NCBI RefSeq assembly: GCF_004027225.2
Contig: NC_044277.2
Span: forward strand, 85,572,283-85,636,282
Direction of reading: 5' to 3'
DNA length: 64,000 nucleotides
DNA from: Strigops habroptila
Taxonomy: Eukaryota > Chordata > Aves > Psittaciformes > Psittacidae
This document shows positions 27,718-41,520 of this stretch, piece by piece. The position numbers were made by a program, and so were the translations under genes. The number at the start of each line of letters is the position of its first letter. Positions within the stretch are counted from its first letter, which is position 1. The notes under the pieces are model-generated. The model searched no databases. It worked only from the letters and a program-made list of their open reading frames with translations, and was not told where the DNA came from.

Positions 27718-28385
27718 ACAACAATGCAGGCAACTCAAAGGATGAATGTGTTTAAATGTCACTCATTTTTTCTGTACTTCTTCAATCCCTTCAAAGACTG
27801 AAGAAAACAAAAGGAATTTCACTGGAAAAGAAATTACAAGATAAAACCCTGAGTAATGGTAATGGTATGGGGTATCCTCCTCAGTGAGACTTCTGGTCAT
27901 GAATACCTTGATAAAATAGTTTTCTGTCTACTGAATTTCATTCTGGGGAAGGGATTAAACCAGTTTTGTTTACATGCAGTCTTAGCTGTATGTTCATGAA
28001 GAAATATTCATTGGTGTGCTGCAATCTCAGTTTCGGTTGTTAAAAATACATTGAAATGTACTTAAATGTCACCTTAAATTTTAGTATTACTCATGTTGTT
28101 CAGTGCATCAATCTGTTACTTCCTAGATGTAGAGTGATACTGATGTAAGTGACTGGAAGACTCAACCTTTATAAGCTATTGAGAAGTATGTAATAGAAAT
28201 TACTACATACAGCTGACTAGTAAGTGTTCTGATACAATATGGAGAAGGGCACTGCTTCTTTTGCATTTAAGAATTACCACTGTTTTCTGTTACCATCTAC
28301 AGTTTTAGTGGTCGTAAGTCTAATTTCTTGGAAGGCTTTTATTTTCTTGCTTCTTTTTTAAATAAACATATTCCTGCCTTTTCTG
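27718..28385 (+). other. EXOC2: EXOC2 3' UTR (minimum extent)
   Basis: Non-coding sequence directly after the EXOC2 stop. The first canonical AATAAA on the + strand is at 28361-28366, followed by a T-rich stretch that could serve as the downstream element. A second AATAAA at 29142-29147 would give a 3' UTR of about 1.45 kb. The sequence alone cannot say which is used; both may be. An 88-codon open frame at 28595-28861 begins at a non-ATG codon, matches nothing I know and is taken as chance. Confidence 0.6.
28361..28366 (+). terminator. Candidate EXOC2 polyadenylation signal (proximal)
   Basis: Canonical AATAAA, 644 bp after the EXOC2 stop codon, followed within 40 bp by T-rich sequence. It is a plausible cleavage signal. 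Confidence 0.5.
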
Positions 28386-29141
28386 TTTCTCCCTTCTATT
28401 CGAATATTGAAGATAACCTTTGCATTTGAAATAAGCTGTCCTTTCATTGGCAATTAACAGAAAAGTGCTCCAAGTTCATAAGATACTAATAGAAAATATA
28501 TTCTTTGGTGTTAAGGTGTAGAATACTTAATAGTCTCTCACATAGTCAGAAGCAAGGAGGAGGATGATATTTCATTGGTTTTGCTGCTTCCTTCTTGCTC
28601 TTCTTGTCTTTTCTTGTTCTTACAGGCTTACTTCCACTGTCTTCCACTTCCCTCTTGCTAGTCCCCTTTTTACCACCAGTTATTGAATTTGTGTGGAGAG
28701 GAACAGGGCTTCAGGAGGAAAGAACAATTTTGCTGCCATTAAAATATACTTACACAAAGATCAAGAACTGTCTACCCAACAGGGAGGATTTGACACTGGC
28801 TTTCATTTTGGGACTTAATAATAAGAGGCGGGAAGTTATAATAAGACAGCAACTAATATAAAGTGGTGGTGTTTTGAGGGGTGAGGACTGGGTTTAATTT
28901 TATAACTGAAATGATGACTTGCAAGTGAATCATGAAGTAATAACATATTCTGTCTATATTTATAGCCATTTTGAGTGGGACTTTTCAGAAACAGTGCAGA
29001 GTTTTCAAACAATTTAACGACAGCTGTTATCTTTTGCCAGTTCAGTTACATGCTTAAAAAATACAATGTATAGTTCCTGTATGATGAAATACTGAAGAAA
29101 CAGTTTGATGCCCGTGTATTTACTTCTAAAAAAAAATAGTA

Positions 29142-29147
29142 AATAAA
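29142..29147 (+). terminator. Candidate EXOC2 polyadenylation signal (distal)
   Basis: Canonical AATAAA about 1.4 kb after the EXOC2 stop. It is an alternative or additional 3' end with a weaker GT-rich element downstream. Confidence 0.35.
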
Positions 29148-29199
29148 TGTTAGTAGTAGTAATAGCATGTTGAATGGAAGTTTGAAACTTCAAATATAT

Positions 29200-32100
29200 G
29201 TCATTATTGGCTTTCAGGAAGAACCGTTAAACACCTGGAGCAATGTTCTTTTGTTAAATGTTATCCATTCTAAGCTGGTCATAGTCTCAATTGCTGGTGT
29301 TAACTGAAATAGTCATCCAGTTAGCTCAATCTGTAAAGTATTTCACTTCAGAATAATAAAATACTAAGAAATATTGTCATAACCCTTTCTTGAATTCCTC
29401 ACTTTCCAAGAAATGTGATTTCTTTATGAATTTTGCCAGTCTACATTTTCTACACTTGCATCAGACACCTTCCTAAATATTGAAAACATATTTTATCATC
29501 TGTGCTGAATATATTCAGGCATTTCTTTACTCTAACATCAGTCTCTCCTTCGTCTTCTGTTACAACAGTTACAAGAGCATGTTGCTTGTCTTTAAAACCT
29601 GAAGTCAGATGTTTGTGTTTAGTTGCCTTTTTGAAGCATCACTATAGAATGTGTCATTAACAGCAAATAAGACAATAATGTGTAAGGGATCAAAATATTA
29701 CTTTATTTCAACCTGATATGAAATAACTGCTCACAGTCAAGTCAGAGCACTGTATTTCAATAAATCCACTTGGTGGAATTAAGGAAGTCAGGGAGCATCA
29801 TGTCGCAAGAGTATGTATTGGAATCCTTTGTGTGGAAGGTGAGTTGGGACTGCTGAGACTTCATAGTCAATGTACAGCAGGCTCCAGTTCCTCTGAGAAG
29901 AAGATTACAAAAAACAAGAAGTGGTCAATGTGGTTTTTGAAAAGAAAAAAAAAAAAAAAACCCAAAAAAACCCAAAAAACTCTAAACAAAGAAAACCTAT
30001 TCAAAGATACAAAGAGGTTTAAAAAATATTATTGGAAGTGGAAAAATATGGGGAGACCACACCAAAATACACCATCAGTTAGGGCTTGCAGAAAAAAGAG
30101 AGGCAGCAGGGAAATCAACATAACAGAAGTGAAAGGCTCTGACATTTAAACCAAAGGTAAATGCTGAAAACAGCACGAGATAAAATAAAGTGAATTATGA
30201 CATGAACTTTGAACGTCTAGAAACATCTAAAATCAATACAGTCTGGAAAAAAAAAATTACACTGAATGAAAAAAGAAATAAAACCTAGAGAGCTTTATTT
30301 CTCATTTAAGAGAAAAATTTAGGAAGTAATAAGGCTATAAAATATATCTTCCTAAAAGTAAGTAAAGACTTGTAGGAAAATTCAGCTGTAATATGCTGTG
30401 GTGAGTTGCTCAGCCTCTGGAGACGTGAGGCATTCTCCTATGACTATTCAAGGTAAATGTTCACAATACAGTAATGAGTAGTTCAGGAGGTAGGCAAAGT
30501 AGTAATAAAAAGCAAATGCTGTATCAGTGTAATGGGGGGAGACATGGAAAAAATACTTAAATCCCCCAATAAAATGATAGGAAGAAAAAAAAGGGAAAAA
30601 TTCATTACATGCCTGGGTGTTAACTTAATGAAATAGATCAAATAATAAATAGCATGAAACAACGAAGAAATCCTACCCCTTCTTACCCACAAAATACTTC
30701 TTTTTAGATCGATACTCTAGAAAGCATGTTTATGAAATGTGCTCATAGTACATCATTGTGGAAGTTAAACACCTTATAGCTTTTAAAAAGCCACTTAGTT
30801 TAAAAATATCAAAAGAACAATAGTCTTGCAAAGTTTCATGCATGTGCTGAATTTCAAGTGTATGACTAGATGTAAGACTACTTGCTCAGAAGATCTTCGA
30901 ATGTTACACACACATGCCTGTGTTGTAGTCTGTAAGCTAAACCCCTTGCATCTTCCTCTAGTTGTATAAAAAGACACGGGACTCCAAACAGGTGAATTTC
31001 TCTGTATGGCAACAGAGGAGGAAATGAGAAATCTGTGCTGTGGGTGCTGCAGAGTTGAGCTTTGCAGGGATTCTTTTGGCTGCAGCAATAACATGTGACT
31101 GCTGGCTTGTAAAAGTAGGTCCAGTCTCCCAACCTTTCCCAAAGTTATTGCAGCTCCCTTGAGGAGAGAGTACTTTATGTTGAAGGTGAGATTGTTTTCG
31201 CTTTCTAACCGGGCAGCTTTTTGCCATCCAGAGCTAAGGATATATTTCTGAATTAATAGTATGTATCTGTGGTTGTATTGGTCAGTAGAGAGAAGCAGAT
31301 AGGATAAAGCCATAAAAATCAGCATAACACTGTACAAAGTATGGAGCTGAGAAAAAGATAAACTTTGTTATTGCTTATTCTGATTCTGCTTTAGTTAAAA
31401 ATATTCTTATGTATGTTCAGAAAAAAAAATTATTATTAATATAAAGGAAGGTGTAATGGTGATTAATATTTAAAAAGAAAAATATTATGATGGGAGAATT
31501 TCATGGAGCTGAGCCCACTAAATGATGTGCAGAAAGTCCCTCATCTGCAAATGTCTAACACTGGGCTAAGCAAAGCCCTGGGAAATAAAAATATTCACAA
31601 ATTTAACTCCTTTTTAACTTCAAATGTAGTGATAGTAATTTTCTGTTTCTATCCAAGAGAAGGTAGAAGATTGCAATTTCCTAGATACACTTTTGGCTTT
31701 GTGTAGAAGGAAACATCAAGAATCTTTTGCCATGGTTACACAGTCATCAGAGACAATACTACACAGGGGATTTATACTTCCAAACTTGTCACCAGAACAT
31801 GTTTAAGTCAACTCCAGCCTACTTCTTTGGACCTGTCCTTCTAAAATACTCTTGAAGTGCTATAGTTTTCCTGAGAATATTAATTGATACATAGTGATTA
31901 AATCAACAGATGCAAATACTGTTTGTGTCCAAGTGGGATGTCTGGACTCACTAATAGGGGGTTTACATGTCTTACACACTATAAACATACTGCTATTTTG
32001 CTCTTCTCAGTCTAAAAATTAGAAGGAAAAGATCCTTAACATCATCAGAATACATTAAAACTGAAAAATTAATGCAGTGCTCCTGCTGAAACCTGAGATT

Positions 32101-34585
32101 CAAAATTCAGATCTGGATCCTTAATATTGTAAAGCTTCGGCTCTGGATCAGATTGATTGGGTGCGTCTTACCCTGAGAGAGAGAGACTCCTGAGGTGAAT
32201 AACATCTGCGATCTGTCTCGGACTTAGTAATTGTAGTTCCTGCATGACACTTAAAATTATAGCATCAGTCAGGAGTTAGTAATAGGCTCTGACTACTGTT
32301 AATGCATATGCTATCACCTGTTTTATTTAACTGGTAAGAAACAAATGTTTTGAAATAGTCAGGCTTCAAGGTAGGTTGAAATATTTAGGGATTCGTTAAA
32401 CCTGATGTTAGGACTTTGGTCGTTCTGTCTTCTGGCGTTTCTGCCCTAGCCGTGTACCTAGAGGAGTTCTGGGTGACACCCCTTATCCAAGAAAAGAAAA
32501 TAAAAAATCATTGTAACTCATAAATTTAAAATATTTTTAGGAGAGAATCTGGTGGGTCTACAATTCAAGGAAAAAAAAAAATAACAGAAAAATCCCACTG
32601 AAACATTTATCCCTAGTTACATTTCAGCCTGTCCGTAATACTGATAAAGAGATGATTCAATTTACCTGCTATGTCCTCATTAGCAGTTTTCCTGTTCTGT
32701 AGTAGGTGTTAGCACTAAGAGTGCAAACATTAGGATATTTGCAGAGTTATGACTGCTTCTGCCACATTAACACATGACATTGTTTCTTTTACCATTGTTA
32801 AAGGAAGCCATAAAGAAAAATGCTAGATGGTTAATTATAGGCAAAAGTAATTTTGCATAAGCTGTGTTAATTGTTAAGAGTATTTCAGCCTCATGTGGTT
32901 GACAGCTTTTCTGACTTTGCAGTACCTACAAGAGCTTTTTTGCCATGAAATAAAAGAGAAAACTGGGAATAACAGGGAATGCAGTTTCATTAGGGAACAT
33001 GATACCCATTTCTGTCTTCACCTTTTACAAGTTCTGTTTTTATGTAGTGCTACCATAGGTTAAAGAGGAGATTTGTGCAATTCAGCTCCCTTTCTTTTTG
33101 TGCTGTTTGAGTTTCAGAGCTCTAAAAGCTTGTCTTTAATGAAAATATTAAGAAAGCGTGTCTAATATGGTGTATTTATTTCAGAACAAGGTGTTTATCA
33201 TGTAAGGTGCGTACTTCTTTCAGTATTACTTGACAGCCCAAGGGGCTTTCATTTGGAGAGTCATCAATGCACCCTTGAAGTCCTTTAAAATAATGTGTGT
33301 TGGTGATTAACTTAAATGACACAGTTTGACACATTTATCGTTGCATGGAACTTGCTGCTTTTGGAGTAGCAGCTCTAGCAGATCTGCTGTGGTTTATTTT
33401 TGGGATCAGGCAGGGGAACTCAGGGGCTCCTTTATTGCACCTGATTTCTTCTAGTCTGAACATCCAAGATGATGTCTGTGTTCCTTTTCTCTCATGCCCT
33501 CACAGTTTATAGGCTTGTAATAGATTTTGTACAACTCCTCTGTAAGCAACCCTCCTTGAAGTCAAGACCAAGTAAGGGAAATCTTCAGCCAAATTCCTTT
33601 TGAATTGGAATATTTAAACAACTTGAGGAAAAATGAATAAGACAATGGAAAGTGGAATCCAGCCTTATTTATAACAGATGCTATTGGCACATGCTTAGTT
33701 TTATAGCCTATTTTGGCACCCTTTCACCTCTTTCTTCTGAAATAACTAGTATTAAAAGTTCATTGCCAATCCCAGGCAAAAGCACCTAAATAAAATGGAC
33801 TGATGTCTCAATATAGCTCATTAAAAATACATTAAGTACAAGTTAAGAATTGAGAATTGCCTTTTCCTTCATTCTTGAAATGGGCTTGGGGGTCCAGGTA
33901 AGGGGGAGGACAACTCTGCTTCGCACTTCTCTGCGCTGGTGACACCTGTGAAGTGAAATTACTGCAGTTCTGATGTGACTGCAGATAGCCAGGAGGCTCT
34001 GCATAGACTCAGACCTGAAGTTCAGCATACCTAGCTATTTCTAGATACACGGTGATCTAGAAACAACCACTAGAGTCTTCATTTTTGGTGGCAGGGGGTT
34101 TCATGCTGCAGTACTACTGCAGCAAAATTTTTTGTGGCCGCAGATTCTGCTTCAACCAAGTGAAGTACGTCCCTTGCTTTTCTTGGTTCATAAGCAGATT
34201 TTTAGCACAGAATGTCAAATCAGATAATTTATAAAGTAAAATTAGCAAAATGAGACAGTCTTGATTACTCATTTTTTCTGATAAACTTCACTCATGTAAC
34301 TAGATTGTACTTCTGCTCGCAGAGGGGCTTCCCGCTCCAGCTTATCTTTCTAGATATTCAGTAGATAATTAAAATTCAAAATGTTAACAGTGCTACTTGC
34401 TTTTAGAACCTGACATAAATATAGGCAGACATAGATTCGGAAATAAATTAATAGAGACCAGAGAGCTCTGAACCATTGGGGTAAATAAATGTTGGTAGAC
34501 ACCTGTTGTAACCCTCTTCAGTGCAGCCTGTGCAGGGAAGGGAATCTCTCTTTAAGTTACGGTATTTCTGGTTGGCTAACACATG
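29200..34585. other. Intergenic, AT-rich
   Basis: No gene recognised. It holds an A-rich low-complexity stretch at about 29940-29995. The longest chance frame is 180 codons on the - strand (30795-31337). It has overlapping frames of 84-89 codons on the same strand, no recognisable domain and no conserved-looking codon pattern that I can see, so I leave it out as a gene. Confidence 0.6.
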
Positions 34586-34589
34586 TGTT

Positions 34590-34822
34590 ACTACAGGGGA
34601 TGGCATCTGAACAATCAGCTGGGGGGCCTGGACTAAAGTTATTGTTGCCCCTCCTCACTGGCAGAGTATGAGACTGATAAGTCCTTGATCGGCGTAAACA
34701 TTACTTAGCAAAAACTAAAAACATCAGTGTGTTATCAGCACTGTTCCCAGACTAAAGTCGAAAACGCAGCACTGCAGCAGCTACAGGGGAGAAAAATGAC
34801 TGCTACAGCTGAACCCAGGACA
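34590..34822 (-). mobile_element. ERVL-like LTR fragment (5' part), - orientation
   Basis: Read on the - strand, this starts TGTCCTGGGTTCAGCTG at 34822. It continues through blocks such as 'gataacacactgatgttttta', a 'gctaagta' block and 'aaggacttatcag', and then 'ctctgccagtgaggagggg'. This order matches an LTR family common in bird genomes and is recognisably related to the LTR at 58246-58847. Homology fades near 34590, so the polyadenylation part and 3' end are missing or too diverged. No internal retroviral sequence was seen. The family name is not confirmed. Confidence 0.72.
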
Positions 34823-37420
34823 ACATGGCAAGCCTTTGGTGCTTCAATGAAGTAGATATTGCTCTAACTCAGCTGATGCCCTCAGGTGCAATCCATGAGC
34901 ATCCCGAAAACTCATGTACAAATCCAGCGTAGCTTCTAGTACCACCCCATGCCTTTGATCTGTGACTCCTGATATGTTTTGCAGGGATGAACACCAGAAC
35001 CTGTAAAAGCCAGCAAACATCACCCATCAGCTTCGGTAGTCCCAAAATCATGTCTGGCACTGAATCAGCCAGCAGAGCTGTCCTGCCAGGTATGCCCCAA
35101 TCACCCCAGGAGGTGCAGAGCAGGGAGGTGACTCACCCCAGCCAGCCTGTGCGTCAGTGCCAGTGGCAGGGATGGAAGTGAGATATGCAAAGATACCCTG
35201 GGCCTCTGCCCTACCCAGCAGATTTCCTGCCAGCAGTGAATTGTGCCAAGTTTTATCTGTGAGATGGGTTTAAAAGGGTAAAAAGAAAGAAGGAAAGAAA
35301 AAAAAAAAAAAAAAGCCCCAAAACGAACATAAAAACCCCCAGTTCTCATGAATGAAAAACTATCCAGGCTTCAAAAGCTCTCTCGAAATTCCTGGGAGCA
35401 GCATATTGCTTGAATAACTGAAGAAATACCGTGAGTTATCTATCTTACAACCTGAAGTCTGACTAGCTTTTACCATGGATAGCAAGTGATAAATGTTTAC
35501 TGTTAAAAATGGTTCACCCTTTCTGGAAGTCTTTTTTGTCAGCTTGACCACTTTGGGTTGAACAACTCACAGATTCTGGTCTAAGCATGACAGCTCTGGT
35601 GTGCTACAGAAATGAGGGACAAGCCAACAGCACACACATACCCCATACACATCTATATTTAAAGTAAAACCAATACAACACCAGGGCTGTAGTAATCAGA
35701 CTTGTACACTATATAGTCAGCCCTGACTGACCATGTGGTGGTAAACACTCATCTGGAAATAGGTGTTTGAGGCTTGCTAGGAGGTGTTATCTGTATTCAT
35801 AATGTTACCTTCTCTATAACAGAGTGTTTTTCCCATCAGCCGGGTCCAAGATCAGCCTGGTAGCTTTACCAATGTTGTTCATTTTTTTTGTTTCAGCTTA
35901 TACAAGTATGAGTGAATCTCACTAAATGACTCCCCTTTGAAAGTGGCTGAGGGCCATCTGCCATTGAACATGTGCTTTTATCATGCTGCAGAGAGCAGGG
36001 AGGAGAGCAAAGCCACACAAGGCTGGCGGAGCATCATCTGAAGTGACTTGCCACACAAAACGTTAGGCTTTTTGGTATAATGCCCCAGGCATTTATTTCC
36101 TTCTGTTCTTCATCTTGGGGGTGGGGGGGGGGGGGGTGTGTTTTTCCCAATTCTCATATCTGCATTTTGTTTGGGTTTTCATTTACTCAATTCACCATGT
36201 TGTGCTGAAACCAAATTGCTGTCCTTTTGGCAGAGTTTTGGAGCTGATCAGTCCTTTGGGGGGTTGTGTTTTGTTTGTTTGGTGCAGTGTGGTTGGACTT
36301 TTATTAGGAAGGGATTGGTTATGTGTTTGATTTTCTGGAGAGGGTGCTGCTCCCGGGGGATTTTGCAGTTGGCAATGTCTTATTTAAAAATTTGCACTTC
36401 TCACCAATATATTATACCAATCTCAACCTCAGCGTTACAAAGATTTTCTCTCTGGCAAAAGGGAATCTCTTTTACAAGATCTGTTATGTGACAAAAGAAA
36501 TTGTGCCATTTCAACCCTGGGATAGAAAAGGATGTGCAGTGGCAGAGGTGCCGGCAGGAGATAAACAGGGGTGAACAAATGCTCTGTCTCCTCAGACCTG
36601 TCCGCTGGTAGATCTACCCCTGCTCACAGACACGAATACACATTCTTTTCCTTTTATGTTCGCCCCACAGGATGAAAACTCAGGCTAGGGCTGCTCTAAA
36701 AAGCATGATGCCTTCCTGGGCGTGAGGAGAAGTAACTGCTCCAGCTTTATAGGACACAACCTGTCCTTCCTGCCTACCTGCTGGAAGTTTCGCTACAGCA
36801 TCCCTGCAGTTCTTAATGTCTGCACAAGAATGCAACACGATGGTTCTACCTCTGCTGCACTGCTGTGCTTTTCACATCAGCACTATGGACAAGGGGAAAG
36901 GGGTTGACTTACCAGGCTTTAAATTTCCCTGTGGAGCTATTGCCTCAGCAATACTTTGTGCAGTGAGTCCCCAGGTTAACATTAGAGAGAATGAACGGCT
37001 ACAAGTATTTACTCCTGTGCTTATGTGCCATTGAGACTATTATCTTAACCTCTGCAAAGCACTGCATGTAATAGTTTATCATATGCAGTTGCATTGCTTT
37101 TTCCTGGTCGGGCAGAGTTTTGTTGCTCACTGAGTACCACTAAGCATACTGGGTGCTGCCGTTCCCACACCAGAGCCTCCCCTCATGTGTTTCTGCAGCT
37201 CCTAGATAAAGAAGTCGTAGCAACCTTGGCCCACAGTCTCCAATACATGCCGGATGCTTCCTCTCTCTGTCAGTTGCCCATGGGCACTGTGCTGGACAGG
37301 CTGCATTTCTGGAGGTGCTTGTACTTTCTCGTTCCATGGGGACCAGACTTCATGCACATCCTTGCTGCTTCCCACCCTTTCTGGTGGTGCTCCAGACAGT
37401 AGCAATGAAGAGGAAAAGAG
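34823..37420. other. Intergenic, mixed composition
   Basis: No gene recognised. It contains an A run at about 35295-35314 and a G-rich run at about 36117-36140. Open frames up to 117 codons are unremarkable. Confidence 0.6.
36117..36140. repeat. Poly-G rich run
   Basis: Run of G broken by single T bases (GGGGGTG and then about 14 G). It is simple sequence that could form a G-quadruplex on the + strand and is likely to be unstable in length. Confidence 0.85.
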
Positions 37421-37450
37421 GGGACTACGTGGCAGTCCTGGGGTAATGTT

Positions 37451-37506
37451 TGGACTCGATGATCTTAAAGGTCTTTTCCAATCCAGATGATTCTGTGATT
37501 CTATAA
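37451..37506 (+). mobile_element. CR1 LINE 3' end, + orientation
   Basis: Reads TTGGACTCGATGATCTTAAA, then GGTCTTTTCCAATCCAGATG, then ATTCTGTGATTCTATAA, a diverged avian CR1 terminus. A 175-codon - strand frame (37425-37952) owes its C-terminal part to this repeat and is therefore not a gene. Confidence 0.85.
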
Positions 37507-40500
37507 CTAGAACACAAAGGGAAAAGAAAGAGAAGGACTGGAGGAAAGTGATGGAGGTAAGTAAGAAAGCATGAGGCAATGCAAGTTAGCCAGCAGCCCA
37601 GAGGGCAAGTGCAGGCCATGCCCGGTGAGCAATCCAGGGGCACCTTCCCTGCTCTAGCTTGGGCAACCTGAACCCTGCAGTGCCCAAGTGGGGTGGGTGA
37701 TGCTGCCCAGGCAGCCAAGCCTTTCCCCAGGACATCAGCAGGAGGGTGCACCGGCTGGGATTGCAGCCCTGTGCTGTGACAGTGAGGCAGCCCTCCTGCA
37801 GCCTGTGTTCCCCAGGGCACCCCATGGGCCTTGAGGAGGAGAAGCAGAGATTCGTGGCATTGGACTCCAAATGTTGGGATAGGCAACAAAGAGAATGGCA
37901 AGCCTTTTCCTGGGGCTAACCAGAACCTCCTCAAACGCCCCACCATGTCCATGGGACTCTGCCCAGTCCAGCCACTCGCTCAGCCAAGCCGACCCAGACA
38001 GGATGGTTGCTTGTCACCCCACAGCAAGTTCAGAGATAAGGATGGGAGGCTCTCAAATACAGTTCATGGAAGCCAGCTCAGAATAAAAGGCAGCTCTTCA
38101 TTTCAGGAAACCTCATTTTTCATTTGTAAAACACTTTCATTCAGAAAAAGGAGGTGGGGGTTGAGGAAAAGCAGAGAAGTATCTTCCTAACCAGAGCAAA
38201 TACACCTGCACAGCAGCTTTCATTCTCTGAAAAATGTAAAAAGTGTGTTTTAATAGGGCACCAGCAAATCCAGAGGTTGCCTGTTGCTTCCTGATTACAA
38301 TTACTTGTGATTCTGGCAAATGGCAGCAGTTTGGGCTAAAATATCCCAGGTTGGAGTCTGCCCCAGTATATTTTCTCTGCCTGGAAATTTTAAGTGGTTG
38401 CTGACCATTTGGCTGGAAGAAAATATGCTCCTTTCCCCCTCCCCATGGTGACCTTTTCTTCATGCCCCCAGGCTTTGGAAAAATTGCTTGAAATGTGTCA
38501 GGATTTTGGCTTGCGTGTCAGGAATGTGCTGCTTGCCTGCGAAAAACCTCCATCTGAATTTTGTCAAGATATAAGCCCCTGAAGAAACAAATCATCTTGC
38601 TCACAAGCAGTCCCTGAATCTGGACAGCTAAAAACCCCTGCTTCCTAGCTTTATTCCAGCTTCACAGCTCCCTGTGAGCCTCCCCAGGTCTGCACCTGAG
38701 CCCCACTGCGTGAAACCAGGTGTTGCAACCCAGGGGGGCAGCATCTTGTTGGGGTCCCACCACGAGGAAGGTCCCACTGCCACAAGCCTTGACGGTGCCA
38801 GCCAGCAGCAGCCTGAGCCCCGGCATGGTCCGTGGAAAAGCAGAAGGAGCTGGAGTTGGAGAGGACAGACATGGCTTGGGGTGGGAGTAGGTGATGGGGC
38901 GTGGAAGCAAAACAGGAGCAAGTGCCTAGAGCAAACAGGGAACACACTGGACGATGGCTAATGATGAGGATGGTAACTTAGGAGTACTTCTGTAAGCTGA
39001 AGCAGCAGGCTACAGTCAAAGAGTCCAATATAATGTAATCACATCTTGTTGCTTGAGTTTGCTCTCACCCTTCCTTTTCTGTCTCCCTAAGCTAAGGGAA
39101 CCACATACCCAACCACACAACCACCACACAGACAAATACAATGCTGATATTTCTTAATTTTGCCCATGCAGCCTTCAGAATTTTCTCTTCTGTCTGCATA
39201 ATACTGTACATGAAGTGCAAAATTTCAAATAAAAAAAGAAAAAAACAACCCAAAGCAAATAAGTAATCTGAAACTTTTTGTGATTAAACAAACTTCCTAT
39301 GAGAGTTCAGGGCAAGGCACAGCCACCAACACACTTTGTAAATAAGTGGGCTTGTAAATGATGAGTGTGTTTGTAAATAAAGGGTTGGCTTTCTGACAAG
39401 CTGAACACCCACCTCTTCAGACAGAGCCACAGCAGTGACCAGCACCTCTGAATCACAGGCCATGAGACCTTTCTATACTCTGAGACCTGTGCCAAAACCA
39501 TCCCTTATCTCTGCCCTTCTTCCCAAGCTTGGCAGAAAGATGGTTCATGTGCTGCAGTTGTACCCTTCAACTCTTCTAGCCTCCTTTTGCACCCACTGGG
39601 GTACATGCCATCAGGAGGAGATGGTGGGTAATTCCTCTAGCCAACCCCAATGCTTGTCCAAAATTCTGGGACTTCCTTCTTGATTAGGATAATGGCTGCA
39701 ATTGCTCATAAAAATAGGTCATTGGGGTTTCGAGTTTTACTTCAGGTAGGTCTGTTTTCATCACCACCACCATCTTAGTCTTTCCCTGTGGCTGCCCATC
39801 TATCCGAAGCATGATGGAGAAACTTTCTTATGGGGCTGAAAGAACGCAAGGGAGCTTGCTTTAATTCCTCGCTTAGCTGTTCTGGTTTTCCCCTGTGATC
39901 ATTTGCAAGTTGTTCCGTTCATTCAAAAGCAACTTCTAAGGTAACCCTGAGCCTACACCTACCTCTCACTGCCACCAGGCAAACGCTGAGCACCATCCCA
40001 CCATTGGTCCCACCAGCACCTCAGAGCCCTCAAGTCCCAGTCTGTAAAGTGGCCCCACAAGCTCCCCAACACCACCACGTCTCTCTATGCTCTGTTGCGA
40101 CCTTGACTGTCAACGCAGGAATGGAAAAGCATCCCACCAGCCCTGCCTGCAAATGCGTGTTTGCCTGGTCCTTGCTTTCTCAGCTGCCCACAAGCATGGA
40201 CAAGCAGAGAGCAGCAGCAGGACCAAGTCCTAGAAATGCTGCTTCTGTTCACTGCCAGCTAGGACAGCACTATCCAGGCAAGGGCGATATCTGGGGATGT
40301 GAGCTCACAAGGTGGAGTTATGGGGCATTTCTGCTCAGTGCTGGGCACTCAGAGGGCTGGTTACAGCAGCCCTGAGTGCCCAGAGAAGATGCAGGTCTGT
40401 TGCCTAAGACTACAGAGGGGTCCCTGGTGTGATTTCCAACACTTCTAGGTTATGACTCCATTGAAAAAATGCTGTCCATGGATTGAGTCCTTTTTTTTTT

Positions 40501-41520
40501 TACTTCTTTTCTTTTTTCTTTTTTTTTATTATCAACCCCCGATCCTTTTGTTATCAACTCTCTCTTTGTATCATTTTTTTCAAAGAGGGTGGTGGTTCTA
40601 GTTAGTAATGCTTCCATTCTCAGGCCACTTGCCCCATTGATTCAGACAGGAAGCTTCTGAGGACAAGAAACGTCCCTTATTAGATGCTACTGCACTGGGT
40701 AACCTTATTTTGGTTTGGTGTCTAGACAGTGAAGCAAAGGAGAGCATTAATAAAAACTGAGCACTCGAATGCCTGTGAGACCTTGTTTGACAATCTCAAG
40801 CTCACCTTCACTGAAGGTGAAGTCAAACCTCGGAGTTTTTTGAGGGTTTGTGTTGGTTTGGGGTTTTTTGGGTCTGTTTTGATTTTGACTCCAACATGAA
40901 GATGACCTGATTTGGGTGTGTTTGCATGGGCGTGTGTGCTCATCATCTGCTGCTCTTTCTAATTGAGGTAGGAAACTTCAGGCAGCAACGTGCTGCTTTT
41001 TCAGAAGTTACACTGTGTAAAAGAAGAATGAGGTTGATCCTTTGAAGTGACCAGTGTGGAAAGATGTCCCTCACTTCTAAATTCCCCAACTCTGAGTAGA
41101 GCAGCCTCAGTGTTTAAAAAGAGGCATTTCTGTTTATCTCTGCTTATAACAGTGTGGGCCAAAGACTTGTGCCTGTGTGAATCTTTTCTAGGAAAACACT
41201 TCAGGCTGCTCCAGTGATGTTTCTTCTGGCTGTTATGAATCTCTGTTTACATTGCCATAGCTTTGTAAAACTGCCAAGAGAGAAAGAAACTGGCCTCCTA
41301 TTTATGTGAATTGCTGTCATAAGCAGAGGCCTTGATTCATCAGTTTGGGAATCCATGAACTAAATGTATCACCAACGTATATCACCATGAGGCATTCTGT
41401 GGAAAGACTGATGGGAACACAGTGGTTCCTCAAGCAGAGGGAAGGGAAGGGAAGAGTTTAATTACGGAAAACACTAATTAAAATGCTAATGGGCAAAAAG
41501 AAAAGATACAGGTTTCATTT
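37507..41520. other. Intergenic, GC-richer
   Basis: No gene recognised. Many overlapping frames on both strands in 37.5-40.4 kb reflect the higher GC content. A T-rich stretch lies at about 40490-40530. Confidence 0.6.

Noticed and set aside
37425..37952. 175-codon - strand frame
   Set aside because: Its C-terminal portion is translated CR1 repeat, and the rest is GC-driven open sequence with several overlapping frames.
40802..40820. Small 9-bp-arm palindrome
   Set aside because: Several such short palindromes are expected by chance in 64 kb. The same applies to a 10-bp-arm hairpin at about 15638-15669.
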